From assembly GCF_014897585.1 (NCBI RefSeq), contig NZ_JABUXW010000015.1, positions 1 through 64,000 on the forward strand: a stretch of 64,000 bases of DNA. Direction: 5' to 3'. Position numbers and translations under genes: made by a program. The DNA comes from Brachybacterium tyrofermentans. GTDB lineage: Bacteria > Actinomycetota > Actinomycetes > Actinomycetales > Dermabacteraceae. A model generated the notes under the pieces. It saw nothing but the letters and a program-made list of their open reading frames with translations, was not told where the DNA came from and made no database searches. This document shows positions 1 to 8,574 of the stretch, in pieces (the stretch's first letter is position 1; the number at the start of each line of letters is the position of its first letter).

Positions 1-55
1 CTGGGCTCTGGGCTCTGGGCTCTGGGCTCTGGGCTCTGGGCTCTGGGCTCTGGGC
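1..55. repeat. 7-bp tandem repeat (gggctct)n
   Basis: About eight perfect head-to-tail copies of the heptamer gggctct fill the first 55 bases and probably continue outside the window. A sister array with unit gggctca lies at 36174-36226 after another gene. Its function is unknown; arrays like this arise by replication slippage. Confidence 0.95.
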
Positions 56-108
56 CGACGGTCGGCGCCCGACGTGGATGACGTGTGTGGATCGTCCGCC
101 CTCGGGCC

Positions 109-114
109 TACGAT
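109..114 (+). promoter_or_regulatory. -10 element TACGAT of the first gene
   Basis: TACGAT matches the actinobacterial -10 consensus TANNNT. It would start transcription near 121 and give a leader of about 25 bases carrying the Shine-Dalgarno AGGAGG at 136-141. No convincing -35 is visible. Confidence 0.45.
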
Positions 115-145
115 GTGCCCACGAGCCGCCCGACCAGGAGGACGC

Positions 146-733
146 ATGAGCCAGAACCCGTACGACGCGCAGGCGCCGCAGGGCCGCACTCCGCCCACGC
201 TGTCCGGCGAGCTGGTCCCGTCGGGGTACGTCGACCCTGGACGCGCCGCCGCCGGCGCTCGCAGCTACGACCCGCTCGCCGGATCGCAGCACCTGACCTA
301 CGCTCCCCTGCAGCCATACGGTCCGCCGCCCGGCCAGCCCGGCATGGGTGTGCCGCCGATATATGTGCCGACGCAGAAGAGCGTGGGCGTGGCCTTCGTG
401 CTCACCTTCTTCTTCGGTCCGTTCGGGATGTTCTACTCGACCGTCGCCGGCGCCCTGATCATGCTCGGGATCGGCCTGGCCCTGGCTGTGCTCACCGGCA
501 TCGTCGTCTTCGTCATCTCGCTGATCACCCTCGGCCTGGGCTCCGTCCTCGTAATCCTTGCGCCGCTGGTCGGCATCCCGGTGTGGATCGGGAGCATAAT
601 CTGGGGTTGCGTCGCCGCCTCGAAGCACAACGAGCTCGTGCACGCCCAGATCGGCATGCAGTTCGCCGCCGGCGCCCAGTATGCGTCCGGCGGGCAGCAG
701 GCGCCGGGCGGGTATCGCCCTCCCGGGTACTGA
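146..733 (+). CDS. Proline-rich N-terminus, polytopic small membrane protein
   Basis: A 195-residue protein. The first ~85 residues are rich in Pro, Gly, Gln and Tyr and look disordered and cytoplasmic. From about residue 90 there are three hydrophobic segments, including a Phe/Gly-rich FFFGPFGMFYS stretch faintly like TM2-type proteins, followed by a short Gly/Gln-rich tail. The ATG at 146 was chosen because AGGAGG lies 4 bases upstream; an upstream ATG at 74 has no ribosome site. Proteins of this build are common in Actinobacteria and mostly uncharacterised. No enzymatic motif is seen and no function is proposed. The stop is followed by an imperfect repeat containing cactgatccgag/cactgtcccgag. 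Confidence 0.75.
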   Translation: MSQNPYDAQAPQGRTPPTLSGELVPSGYVDPGRAAAGARSYDPLAGSQHLTYAPLQPYGPPPGQPGMGVPPIYVPTQKSVGVAFVLTFFFGPFGMFYSTVAGALIMLGIGLALAVLTGIVVFVISLITLGLGSVLVILAPLVGIPVWIGSIIWGCVAASKHNELVHAQIGMQFAAGAQYASGGQQAPGGYRPPGY

Positions 734-821
734 CCTGCGCACTGATCCGAGCACAGGCCTGGGCACTGTCCCGAGTGCTGACCTGCCCTCCGCGGACCGC
801 GCACCTCGCACAAGGAGCACC

Positions 822-2222
822 GTGACCAGCACCGAACCCTCCGGCCCCACGACCTCGCTCGACGAGCTCGCCGCCCAGCTGCGTGAGCAGCTCGGCGAGG
901 ACGCGGTGCCCTGGGTTCCCGACGCGGGCTACGGTGCGGACCGCGCGGTGCGTCCCGAGGCCGGCGCACGGTTCGTGCTGGTCCTCCCCCGGGATGTCGA
1001 CGGGGTCCAGACCACGATGCGCCTCGCGAGCAGCACAGGCACACCGGTGGTGCCCCGGGGCGCGGGCTCCGGGCTCTCCGGCGGGGCCGCTGCCCGCGAC
1101 GGCGTGATCGTGCTGGGGCTGGAACGGCTGACGACGATCCGCGAGATCGACCTTCTGGACGAGATCGCCGTCGTCGAGGCGGGCGTGATCACGGCGGATC
1201 TCTCCACGGCCCTCGCCCCGCACGGCGTCTTCTACGCCCCGGATCCGGCGAGCGTCGCGATCTCCACGATCGGCGGCAACATCGCCACGAATGCCGGAGG
1301 GCTGCACTGCGCGAAGTACGGGGTGACCCGTGAATCCGTGCTCGCTCTCGAGGTCGTGCTCGCCGACGGCAACTTGCTGCGCACCGGGCATCGGTCGATC
1401 AAAGGAGTCACCGGCCTCGACCTCACCCAGCTGCTGATCGGCTCCGAGGGAACCCTCGCCGTGGTGGTGGCGGCCACCGTGCGGATCCATCCGCTCCCGG
1501 TGGCCCGCCGCACCGTGCTGGCCCGCTTCCCCTCGGCCGCACAGGCAGCTGCGGGGGTCGGGGCGATCTCCCGCAGCCCCGTGCGGCCGGCGGCGACCGA
1601 GCTGCTGGACGCCGGAACCCTCGCCGACATCGACGCGTACACCGGAGCACGGATCGCCGACGGCGACAACGCGATGCTGCTGATCGAGCTCGACGGCTAC
1701 GGCATCGAGGAGCAGGCGGCTGACCTCGTCCGGACTCTTACCGGTGCCGGGGCGGCCGTGCGCGTGATCGAGGACGAGACGGAGGCGGAGAAGCTCTGGG
1801 AGCTGCGCCGCTCCAGTCGTGCCGCGGGAGGCGGCCGGGCCCGCCTGGGCGAGGACGTGGCGGTGCCGAAGTCCCGGCTGGCAGAAGTCCTGGCCGAGCT
1901 CGAGGTGATCGGCCGCCGCCATGGGGTGCGCACCTCGGTGGTCGCCCATGCGGGCGACGGCAACCTCCACCCCGGTTTCTCGATGCCGGGCGTGCCCGAG
2001 GACCCCGCCGCCGAGCTGCCGGCGGCGATCCTCGACGCGGCCGACGACCTGGTCAGGATGGCTCTGGACCTCGGCGGCACGATCAGCGGCGAGCACGGCA
2101 TCGGCTCCGCGAAGCAGCACTGGCTGGATCTCGAGCTCTCCCCCGACTCTCGGGCGCTGCAGCGCCGATTGAAGGACGCCTTCGACCCGCAGCACCTGCT
2201 GAATCCCGGCAAAGCACTGTGA
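822..2222 (+). CDS. FAD-binding oxidase, GlcD/D-lactate dehydrogenase family
   Basis: A 466-residue flavoprotein of the VAO/PCMH family that oxidises 2-hydroxy acids such as glycolate or D-lactate. The N-terminal FAD domain shows the pyrophosphate-binding PRGAGSGLSGGA motif (about residues 82-93), then GGNIATNAGG and GSEGTLAVV. The C-terminal cap has the family's HAGDGNLHP and GTISGEHGIG histidine motifs and ends in DPQHLLNPGK. The GTG at 822 follows AAGGAG at 812-817 and gives the usual family length; an open frame further upstream lacks these features. The gene stands alone, without glcE or glcF neighbours. The family is certain; the substrate cannot be read from sequence. Confidence 0.9.
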   Translation: MTSTEPSGPTTSLDELAAQLREQLGEDAVPWVPDAGYGADRAVRPEAGARFVLVLPRDVDGVQTTMRLASSTGTPVVPRGAGSGLSGGAAARDGVIVLGLERLTTIREIDLLDEIAVVEAGVITADLSTALAPHGVFYAPDPASVAISTIGGNIATNAGGLHCAKYGVTRESVLALEVVLADGNLLRTGHRSIKGVTGLDLTQLLIGSEGTLAVVVAATVRIHPLPVARRTVLARFPSAAQAAAGVGAISRSPVRPAATELLDAGTLADIDAYTGARIADGDNAMLLIELDGYGIEEQAADLVRTLTGAGAAVRVIEDETEAEKLWELRRSSRAAGGGRARLGEDVAVPKSRLAEVLAELEVIGRRHGVRTSVVAHAGDGNLHPGFSMPGVPEDPAAELPAAILDAADDLVRMALDLGGTISGEHGIGSAKQHWLDLELSPDSRALQRRLKDAFDPQHLLNPGKAL

Positions 2223-2383
2223 GAGTGAGACATCGTCAAGATCGCACGTGCCGCTAAGTCACTGAGGCACTGATCCGCGGGGCCCGCGCCGCTCGCGGGC
2301 GTCAGGCAACCAGCCGTGCGCGCCGGTCACCCCGGCGCTCCCTTCAATCCCGGCATTCCGGTGCGAAGCGGCGTGGACGATGG

Positions 2384-2389
2384 CAGGAT
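2384..2389 (+). promoter_or_regulatory. Candidate leaderless -10 (CAGGAT)
   Basis: CAGGAT ends exactly 6 bases before the ATG at 2396, the spacing seen at other leaderless genes here. The first base departs from TANNNT, so this is one of the weaker examples. There is no Shine-Dalgarno before this ATG. Confidence 0.35.
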
Positions 2390-2395
2390 CAGGCC

Positions 2396-3220
2396 ATGGT
2401 GACCCAGGACACACTTACCACGCCATCGCTGCCCTCCACCCGCACGCTCCTCCTCAACAACCTGGTCGCGGCCCTGATCGCGAGCGCGCTCATGATCTTC
2501 CTGCACGAGCAGGCGCACCTGGTGGCGGGGCTCGCCCTGGGGCATCCGTCGACCGTGTACTCCTTCGGCGTCAACCATCTCGGGTCCCCGTCGGAGGCGG
2601 ATCAGGTGGTGATGCTCCTGGCCGGCCCGGCGTTCAGCCTCGTCACGGGCGTGCTGCTGCAGATCTGGACCCCGCTGCGGCGCCGTGCGGGCTTCGGACA
2701 CCTGGTGTGGCTGTGGTTCGCCTTCACCTCGGTGCAGGAGGGCATCTCCTATCTGTGCCTGACCCCGATGGGAGCCGGGGACACCGGGATGGCGGCGCAG
2801 CTGCTGGGCCTGCCGCTGCCTCTCCAGCTGCTCGCCCTGCTGGCCGGAGTGGGCGGCATGTTCCTCAACGCCCGGGCCTTCGCCACGCACATGGCCCGCC
2901 ATGCCGGCCCGGACCCGTACCGGCGCAACGCGATGACGCTCTTCCCATGGCTGTACGGGATGATCATCTCGGTGCTGCTGAGCATCGTGTACCTCGCGAT
3001 CAGTCCGGCCGACGTCCCCGCCGGCAACCAGATCGCGATCCTCGCCGCCGGGACCGCGATCCTGGTGTTCGCGCCGATGGCGCACATCTTCTCCCGTGCC
3101 GTCACCGAGGTCCCGGTCGAGCCGCTGCGGCTGCGGGCGGTGCCCGTCGTCGGACTCGCGATCCTGGCCGCTCTCGTGCTCGGCAACATCCTGCTGAGCT
3201 TCGGGCTGCAGGTGGGGTGA
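2396..3220 (+). CDS. Polytopic membrane protein with HExxH zinc-protease motif (M50-like)
   Basis: A 274-residue integral membrane protein with about seven hydrophobic segments. The first helix carries HEQAH (H37, E38, H41), the zinc-binding motif of gluzincin/site-2 proteases, and is followed by a GPAFSL stretch resembling the small-residue loop of M50 enzymes. A clear third zinc ligand (the NPDG/LDG motif of classical S2P) was not found. It may be a divergent intramembrane metalloprotease or an M50B-like protein of unknown activity. No partner substrate such as an anti-sigma factor is encoded nearby. The ATG start is supported by the -10-like hexamer 6 bases upstream. Confidence 0.7.
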   Translation: MVTQDTLTTPSLPSTRTLLLNNLVAALIASALMIFLHEQAHLVAGLALGHPSTVYSFGVNHLGSPSEADQVVMLLAGPAFSLVTGVLLQIWTPLRRRAGFGHLVWLWFAFTSVQEGISYLCLTPMGAGDTGMAAQLLGLPLPLQLLALLAGVGGMFLNARAFATHMARHAGPDPYRRNAMTLFPWLYGMIISVLLSIVYLAISPADVPAGNQIAILAAGTAILVFAPMAHIFSRAVTEVPVEPLRLRAVPVVGLAILAALVLGNILLSFGLQVG

Positions 3221-3239
3221 GCGCGGAGGCGCGACCTGT

Positions 3240-3341
3240 CGGACGCAGGCGCTGTGTGCCGGACGCAGGCGCTGACGCCGGCACCACCACCCACGCTGCC
3301 CCCGACCCTGACCCTGGCCCTGGCCCTGGCCCTGGCCCTGA
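3240..3341. repeat. 15-bp duplication and (ccctgg)n hexamer array
   Basis: The 15-mer cggacgcaggcgctg occurs twice (3240-3254, 3260-3274). A run of the hexamer ccctgg/ccctga follows at about 3301-3341. The pair fills the gap between two convergent genes. Confidence 0.85.
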
Positions 3342-3347
3342 AGCTGC

Positions 3348-4319
3348 TCAGCCGATCAGCACCCGTGCCAGGTCGCGGTCCGAGGCGCTCAGCGCGTCCC
3401 GGTCGTAGGTCGATCCGGTCGCGAGGACCTCCTGCGCGCCGGTTCGCTCGAGGATCTGCTCGATGCGTCGGCGCACCGTGCTCGCCGAGCCGGCGACCGT
3501 GGTGGCGAGGCCCTTCTCCACGCGCCGTGATTCCGAGGAGCTCCAGGTCGTCGCGCGGATCCGCGCCACGGGCTCGAGCGAGTCGAACACACCCGTCGAC
3601 CGGGACCGGGCCATCGCCCAGATCTCGGGCAGCGCGAGCTCCAGGGCCTCGTCGTCGGTGTCGGCGATCAGGGGGTCGAGGGAGACCACGATCTCCGGGG
3701 CGCTGCCGCGATGGGAGCGGAACGCGCCGCGGTAGGAGTCGAGCCGGGCCGGCAGCTCCGGGAAGTCCAGGATCGGGCCGCCGATCACCACGGGCAGGCC
3801 GAGGTCTGCGGCGGTGTCCATCCCGCTGCCGGTCGCGAGCACGAACAGGGGCACGTCGCCCACGGCGTCGGGGCGTGCGGTGAGCGGCGCGGCGCCCTCG
3901 AGGTGGTCGCGCACCCCGGCGATCTCCTGCGCGAAGGAGTCCGGGCTCGCCTCGAGCCGGCCCAGGGCATAGCGGACGGGCTCGGTGAATCCCAGCGACC
4001 TGCCCACGCCGAGATCGATGCGCCCCGGATACAGCGCGGCCAGCATGCGGAACTGCTCGGCGACCACGAGCGGGCGATGGTTGGGAAGCATCACGCCCCC
4101 GGAGCCGAGCCGGATCCGGGAGGTGCGGGCACCGATCGCTGCGAGGAGCACGGCCGGCGAGCCGCTCGCGATGCCGGGCACGGTGTGGTGCTCGGCCACC
4201 CAGAACCGCTCGTACCCGGCGCTCTCGGCCGCGATCGCCCGCTCGACTGAATGACCCAGCGCGGCCGATTCCGGCTGGCCATGGCGCGTGCGGGAGCGGT
4301 CGAGCAGGGAGAGCCTCAT
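3348..4319 (-). CDS. LLM-class flavin-dependent monooxygenase (luciferase-like)
   Basis: A 323-residue TIM-barrel flavoprotein of the bacterial luciferase family. Family marks are the start MRLSLLDRS, the WVAEHH motif near residue 40, RIRLGSGGVMLPNH near 70-83, and a GRIDLGVGR segment. Such enzymes use FMNH2 or F420H2 to oxidise small organic molecules; the substrate is not predictable. It is transcribed divergently from a second LLM enzyme at 4425 that shares the same SGGIMLPNH signature, so the pair look like diverged paralogues. The intervening 105 bases hold the promoters. Confidence 0.88.
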   Translation of the reverse strand: MRLSLLDRSRTRHGQPESAALGHSVERAIAAESAGYERFWVAEHHTVPGIASGSPAVLLAAIGARTSRIRLGSGGVMLPNHRPLVVAEQFRMLAALYPGRIDLGVGRSLGFTEPVRYALGRLEASPDSFAQEIAGVRDHLEGAAPLTARPDAVGDVPLFVLATGSGMDTAADLGLPVVIGGPILDFPELPARLDSYRGAFRSHRGSAPEIVVSLDPLIADTDDEALELALPEIWAMARSRSTGVFDSLEPVARIRATTWSSSESRRVEKGLATTVAGSASTVRRRIEQILERTGAQEVLATGSTYDRDALSASDRDLARVLIG

Positions 4320-4412
4320 GCCGTGATCAACGTGAGGCCCGGCCGAGTTCTTCCCGATTCTGCCGTCGAGAAGGTCTCATCTCCTCCCCTGCCACGCTCG
4401 CTGCGACGTGGC

Positions 4413-4418
4413 TAGGCT
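4413..4418 (+). promoter_or_regulatory. -10 element TAGGCT, leaderless start
   Basis: TAGGCT ends 6 bases before the ATG at 4425, so transcription should begin at or next to the A of the start codon. No Shine-Dalgarno is present. Confidence 0.5.
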
Positions 4419-4424
4419 CGAGTC

Positions 4425-5456
4425 ATGAATGCTCCCCATGTGCCGCTGTCGCTGCTCGATCTCGTGCCCATCTCGGAGGGCATGTCCACCCGGGAGGGCA
4501 TCGAGGCCTCCATGGCCGGTGCGCAGGCCGCCGACCGCCTGGGCTATGAGCGCTACTGGTTCGCCGAGCACCACAACACCAACTCCCTCGCCTCGAGCGC
4601 GACCTCGCTGCTGATCGACCGTGCCGCCTCGCTGACGCAGCGCATCCGCGTCGGCTCCGGCGGCATCATGCTGCCCAACCACTCCCCGCTCGCGGTCATC
4701 GAGCAGTTCGGCACCCTGGTGCAGTTCCACGGGGACCGCATCGATCTGGGGCTGGGCCGCGCGCCGGGCACCGATCAGCTCACCGCACAGCTGCTGGCCC
4801 GCACGTCCGCGGAGCCTCAGGCGTTCATCGCCGCCGTCGAGCAGATGCGGGACTGGTCCCGCGAGGAGGCGACCTCCGGCGGTCTGCCGATCTCGGCGGA
4901 CGTCGCCCGCGGCACCGAGGTGCCCATGTGGATCCTCGGCTCCACCGCCAACGGCGCGCGCCTGGCGGCCCAGCTCGGCCTGCCCTTCTCCGTCGCGTCC
5001 CACTTCGCGCCGTTCCAGTACCTCAAGGCGCTGGAGACCTACCGGGAGAACTTCGACCCCCGGGCGGAGGCCGCTCAGATCGACGCGCCGCACACCATGG
5101 TCGGCGTGAACCTGGTCGTCGCCGAGACCGACGAGGAGGCCCAGCGGCAGTTCACGACGCTGCAGCAGATGTTCCTCGGCGTGGTCACGGGCCAGCGCCA
5201 GAAGATCCAGCCGCCGCGTCCGATCGACGAGGTCGCCGCGCCCCACCTGGTGCAGCAGGTCGACCAGACCCTCTCGATCCGCGCCGTCGGCTCGCCGGCG
5301 ACCGTGGTGCGCCAGCTCGAGGAGATCGTCGCGACCACGAAGGCCGACGAGCTCATCCTCACCGCCTACTCCTTCGACCCCGCCGACCGGCTGAAGGGCC
5401 TCGAGCTCCTCGCCGAGGCCTGGGGGCTGGACGCCTCGGCCCCCGTCGCTGGCTGA
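4425..5456 (+). CDS. LLM-class flavin-dependent oxidoreductase (MsnO8-like)
   Basis: A 343-residue luciferase-like monooxygenase. It starts PLSLLDLVPISEG, carries YWFAEHHN near residue 45 and GSGGIMLPNHSPL near residues 78-90, then RIDLGLGRAPG, all typical of the MsnO8 subgroup. The C-terminal part (TVVRQLEEIV...ADELILTAYS) matches the barrel's last strands. The divergent neighbour at 3348-4319 is a related enzyme. The stop codon lies inside a duplicated 15-mer (5451-5480). Substrate unknown; family assignment firm. Confidence 0.9.
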   Translation: MNAPHVPLSLLDLVPISEGMSTREGIEASMAGAQAADRLGYERYWFAEHHNTNSLASSATSLLIDRAASLTQRIRVGSGGIMLPNHSPLAVIEQFGTLVQFHGDRIDLGLGRAPGTDQLTAQLLARTSAEPQAFIAAVEQMRDWSREEATSGGLPISADVARGTEVPMWILGSTANGARLAAQLGLPFSVASHFAPFQYLKALETYRENFDPRAEAAQIDAPHTMVGVNLVVAETDEEAQRQFTTLQQMFLGVVTGQRQKIQPPRPIDEVAAPHLVQQVDQTLSIRAVGSPATVVRQLEEIVATTKADELILTAYSFDPADRLKGLELLAEAWGLDASAPVAG

Positions 5457-5480
5457 CCTGCCGCCGGCTGACCTGCCGCC
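5451..5480. repeat. 15-bp tandem duplication containing the stop codon
   Basis: The unit ggctgacctgccgcc occurs twice without a gap. The TGA inside the first copy is the stop of the preceding monooxygenase gene. Confidence 0.95.
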
Positions 5481-5556
5481 GCCCTCCCCGCCTCTGTCCC
5501 TCAGGCTTCCGACCTCCCCGCCTCGGCCCAACCCACTTCGTCCAGGGAGCATCGCC

Positions 5557-6198
5557 GTGACCAGTCCTCACCGCACTCGCACAGCAGGCCGCACCGCAGC
5601 GTGCGCCGTGGTCGCCGGCCTCTGCCTGTTCCCGCTCGCGAGCTGCGGGCTGCTGGGCGGGGACCGTGGTGAGGACGATGACAAGGGCGACAGGGGTGGC
5701 AGAGACTCCTCGTCGTGGGCCTACGACGAGGACTCGGCGCGCTACTACCGGCCGGAGCTGGTCACGCAGTCCACGGACCTGGTCTCCACGCACTTCCCGG
5801 GCCTGGACGACGTGCAGCGCGTGACGATCACGGACGGGCAGTTCACAGACCCCGACGGGCGTGAGCTGCTCCCGGCTCCGGACGACTACTGGTGGCAGGG
5901 CGTCGTCGAGCTCCCTGCTGAGCAGGTCGACTCGCTCGTGGAGGAGGCCCGGCAGCTGGAGGCGTCCGACGGCGGCGGCCAGGACGAGCCCGACACCGTG
6001 AGCGACGACGAGCTGCTCGACGTCATCGTCCCCACGCTCGAGCCGGAGCTCACGCCCTGCCCCGGCGGGTGGATCCCGCTGGCGGGCGTCGAGGCCCTCA
6101 CCCAGGGGGCGAACATCTCCCACGGCGGGGACCTCCTCGAGATCGTCGTCGTGTGCGAGGGCGGGACCCAGCTGGTGACCTCTGCCCGCGACATGTGA
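5557..6198 (+). CDS. Putative lipoprotein, acidic
   Basis: A 213-residue secreted protein. A Lys/Arg-poor but Arg-containing N-region (HRTRTAGRT), a hydrophobic stretch, and the lipobox LASC before Gly at about residue 29 indicate a lipoprotein anchored outside the membrane. Just after the cysteine comes a Gly/Asp/Lys-rich linker. The mature part is acidic with no motif I recognise; two Cys (CPGG and VCEGG regions) could form a disulfide. The GTG start follows GGGAG at about 5541. It converges on the gene at 6215 with only 16 bases between stops. Confidence 0.7.
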   Translation: MTSPHRTRTAGRTAACAVVAGLCLFPLASCGLLGGDRGEDDDKGDRGGRDSSSWAYDEDSARYYRPELVTQSTDLVSTHFPGLDDVQRVTITDGQFTDPDGRELLPAPDDYWWQGVVELPAEQVDSLVEEARQLEASDGGGQDEPDTVSDDELLDVIVPTLEPELTPCPGGWIPLAGVEALTQGANISHGGDLLEIVVVCEGGTQLVTSARDM

Positions 6199-6214
6199 GC
6201 CGCTCTCGACCTGC

Positions 6215-7033
6215 TCAGGTGACCGCGGGGCGCACGATCGCGGCGACCGCGGCGTGGTCGCTCGGGGCGCGGCCCTCGAGCAGATGCAGATGCGTGGTCG
6301 ACCAGTCCACGTCCATCCCGAGGGTGAGGATCCAATCGATCCTGATCTCCCCCACCACCGGGTCCCCGTAGTCGGGGAAGGAGCCGATGTCCTCGCCCTC
6401 GAAGGTGGCCGCGACGTCGTGCGCGTCCGCGAAACCCGCCCCCTGCAGCACATCCCACGGCGCACTGCGGCCGCCGGCGGCGTTGAAGTCCCCCATCAGC
6501 ACGGCGGGCGCCCCGTCGGCCGCCTCCTGCAGGCGCCCGGCCAGCAGCTCGGCACCCTGCTCCCGGGCGCGCTCACCGGCATGGTCGAGATGGGTCACGG
6601 CCAGCACCAGCTCCTGGTTCGTCTCCCGGTCACGAACCCGGGCCCAGACGGCGATGCGGGGGCAGTGCCCGTCCCAGCCCACGGAACCGATCAGCGCGGG
6701 CTGCTCGGAGAGCCAGAACTGGTCCCAGTCCAGCAGCTCGAGCCGGTCCCGACGCAGGTAGAGCAGGTTGTGCTCGCCGCGCCCGCCGCCCTCGCGGCCG
6801 ACGCCCAGGCGCTGGTGGGTCCGCGCCAGCGCTGCGTCGAGCACCGGGATCTGGGAGGCGAGCACCTCCTGGACGCCCACCACGTCGGCGTCGGCCGCAG
6901 CCAGCAGGTCCGAGAGCACGGGTGCCCGGTCGCCCCAGTGGTCCGGTTCCCCCGGTCGCGTCCCGCCATCGTGATAGCGGATGTTCTGGGTGAGGATCGT
7001 CAGGGCCGGCGGTTGGGCATCAGGGAGGATCAT
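6215..7033 (-). CDS. Endonuclease/exonuclease/phosphatase family hydrolase
   Basis: A 272-residue EEP-fold metallohydrolase. Visible catalytic blocks in order: TQNIRYHDGG (Asn), VGVQEV (metal-binding Glu), VTHLDH (His), VLMGDFNA (Asp/Asn) and the terminal SDHAAV (Asp-His). No signal peptide is seen, so it is probably cytoplasmic. Such enzymes cleave phosphodiesters in nucleic acids, sugar phosphates or lipids; the substrate cannot be assigned. The start at 7033 was chosen because GGAGGG lies just upstream and the EEP fold begins at once; the frame stays open far upstream but over a divergent gene. Confidence 0.85.
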   Translation of the reverse strand: MILPDAQPPALTILTQNIRYHDGGTRPGEPDHWGDRAPVLSDLLAAADADVVGVQEVLASQIPVLDAALARTHQRLGVGREGGGRGEHNLLYLRRDRLELLDWDQFWLSEQPALIGSVGWDGHCPRIAVWARVRDRETNQELVLAVTHLDHAGERAREQGAELLAGRLQEAADGAPAVLMGDFNAAGGRSAPWDVLQGAGFADAHDVAATFEGEDIGSFPDYGDPVVGEIRIDWILTLGMDVDWSTTHLHLLEGRAPSDHAAVAAIVRPAVT

Positions 7034-7153
7034 CCCTCCATCCTCTGTGATCCGTGGGGCATCCGACAGGCCGTTCGTGAACCCGGCCCGCCAGATCGCG
7101 CCGTAAGACGGCGATGCGGGCCGACGGGCACGTCCTCGTCGCATACTTGCTCC

Positions 7154-7993
7154 ATGCGAGCTCTGGTCCTGCAATCCGATTTCGGCCTCGACGACGGCGC
7201 GGTCAGCGCGATGTACGGCGTCGCCGTGGGCGTCGACCCCGCGCTGCGGATCCACGACGTCACCCACAACATCCCGCCGTACGACATCTGGGAGGGCTCC
7301 TACCGGCTCGCCCAGGTGCTCACCTACTGGCCCGAGGGGACTGTGTTCGTCTCCGTCGTCGACCCCGGAGTGGGCTCGGACCGCCTCTCGGTCGTGGCCC
7401 GCACCGGGACCGGCCATTACGTCGTGACCCCGGACAATGGCACCCTGACCCACCTCGAGAACATCTTCGGCATCACCGAGCTGCGGGAGATCGACGAGAC
7501 CAGGAACCGTCGGCCCGGATCGGAGGAGTCCTACACCTTCCACGGCCGCGACATCTATGCCTTCACCGGGGCCCGCCTCGCCGCCGGGGCGACCACCTTC
7601 GAGGAGGTCGGCCCCGTCGTCGACCTCGAGCAGATGGTGCGCCTGCCCGTCACCGAGCCCGAGCTGCGCGAGGGCGGCGTGGTCGGCATCATCGACACCC
7701 TCGACGTGCGCTACGGCTCGCTGTGGACCTCCATCCCCCACACTCTCTTCCGCGAGCTCGACGTCGCCCCCGGAGACCGGGTCACCGTGCGGGTCCACCA
7801 TCACGACACGGTCGTGCACGCCACCCAGGTCACCTACGCCCGCAGCTTCGCGGCCGTCGAGGTCGGCGAATCGCTGCTCTACGTGAACTCCCTGGACCGG
7901 ATGGCGATCGCCATCAACCGCGGTCACTACGCCCGCGCCTTCTCCCTCGGCACCGGCGCCTCCTGGCACGTCACCCTCGTGCCGGTGCGCTGA
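7154..7993 (+). CDS. SAM hydroxide adenosyltransferase (SAM hydrolase, DUF62)
   Basis: A 279-residue member of the DUF62 family, whose studied members (archaeal SAM hydrolase, the halogenases SalL and FlA) attack S-adenosylmethionine with water or a halide. The LQSDFGLDDG opening, VVDPGVGS, TPDNGTLT and FHGRDIYAFTGA motifs are present. D70, R77 and H130 line up in spacing with the Asp-Arg-His triad reported for the water-using enzymes, so hydrolysis to adenosine and methionine is favoured over halogenation. It is the first gene of an operon with a complete ECF transporter (27 bases to the next gene), suggesting its product or a related nucleoside or sulfur compound is the transported substrate. 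That link is inference. Confidence 0.9.
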   Translation: MRALVLQSDFGLDDGAVSAMYGVAVGVDPALRIHDVTHNIPPYDIWEGSYRLAQVLTYWPEGTVFVSVVDPGVGSDRLSVVARTGTGHYVVTPDNGTLTHLENIFGITELREIDETRNRRPGSEESYTFHGRDIYAFTGARLAAGATTFEEVGPVVDLEQMVRLPVTEPELREGGVVGIIDTLDVRYGSLWTSIPHTLFRELDVAPGDRVTVRVHHHDTVVHATQVTYARSFAAVEVGESLLYVNSLDRMAIAINRGHYARAFSLGTGASWHVTLVPVR

Positions 7994-8019
7994 ACGCCTC
8001 GACCCCGAAGGACCTCACC

Positions 8020-8574
8020 ATGACCCGCTCCCACTCCCCCGTGACCCAGGTGGTCGCCATCGGCATCGGCGCCGCACTGTTCTTCGTGCTGGGCCGCTTC
8101 GCGGCGATCCCGACCCCGATCCCCAACACCTCGATCAACATCCAGTACGCGATCCTGGCCGTGTTCGCCGTGCTCTACGGCCCGTTCGTGGGTGCCCTCG
8201 CCGGCTTCATCGGTCACCTCCTCATCGACGTCACCGGGTACGGCATCTGGATCAGCTGGGAGCTCGCCTCCGGCGTGTTCGGCCTGGTCGTGGGCGCCCT
8301 GCTGCTCAAGAATGCGATCGCTGACGGGGAGTTCGGGACGTCCCTGGCGATCCGCCTGAACCTCTCGATCCTGCTCGCCAACGGTGTGGCCTGGCTGCTC
8401 ATCGCACCCCTCGGCGACGTGCTGATCTACTCCGAACCGGCGAACAAGGTCTGGGCGCAGGGCGCGCTCGCCTTCGTCGCCAACTCGGTGACCGCCTGCA
8501 TCCTGGCCACGATCATCCTGTCGGTGTACGCCCGCACCCGCACCCGGAGCGGGTCGCTGAGCCGCGACCAGTGA
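8020..8574 (+). CDS. ECF transporter substrate-binding S component (UPF0397 family)
   Basis: A 184-residue membrane protein with about five to six helices. It closely fits the UPF0397 group of energy-coupling-factor S components: AIGIGAALFFVLGR, IPTPIPNTSIN, GFIGHLLIDV, LAPLGD-like IAPLGDVLIY and a C-terminal RTRSGSL. It would bind the substrate outside and hand it to the EcfA-EcfT module encoded by the next two genes. The stop overlaps the next start by 4 bases (GTGA), so the genes are co-translated. The substrate of this group is not something I can assign; the upstream SAM hydrolase hints at a methionine- or adenosine-related compound. Confidence 0.88.
   Translation: MTRSHSPVTQVVAIGIGAALFFVLGRFAAIPTPIPNTSINIQYAILAVFAVLYGPFVGALAGFIGHLLIDVTGYGIWISWELASGVFGLVVGALLLKNAIADGEFGTSLAIRLNLSILLANGVAWLLIAPLGDVLIYSEPANKVWAQGALAFVANSVTACILATIILSVYARTRTRSGSLSRDQ

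Noticed and set aside
525-2195. A 556-codon open frame on the minus strand opposite the FAD oxidase gene
   Set aside because: High-GC antisense shadow: no ribosome site, no recognisable family, and the plus-strand protein has complete GlcD motifs. The same holds for long antisense frames opposite the ECF ATPase, alpha-galactosidase and aldo/keto reductase genes.
7034-7153. Riboswitch (for example SAM or a vitamin aptamer) before the DUF62-ECF operon
   Set aside because: Only 120 bases separate the divergent genes, and a CATACT -10 lies 6 bases before the ATG, leaving no leader RNA.
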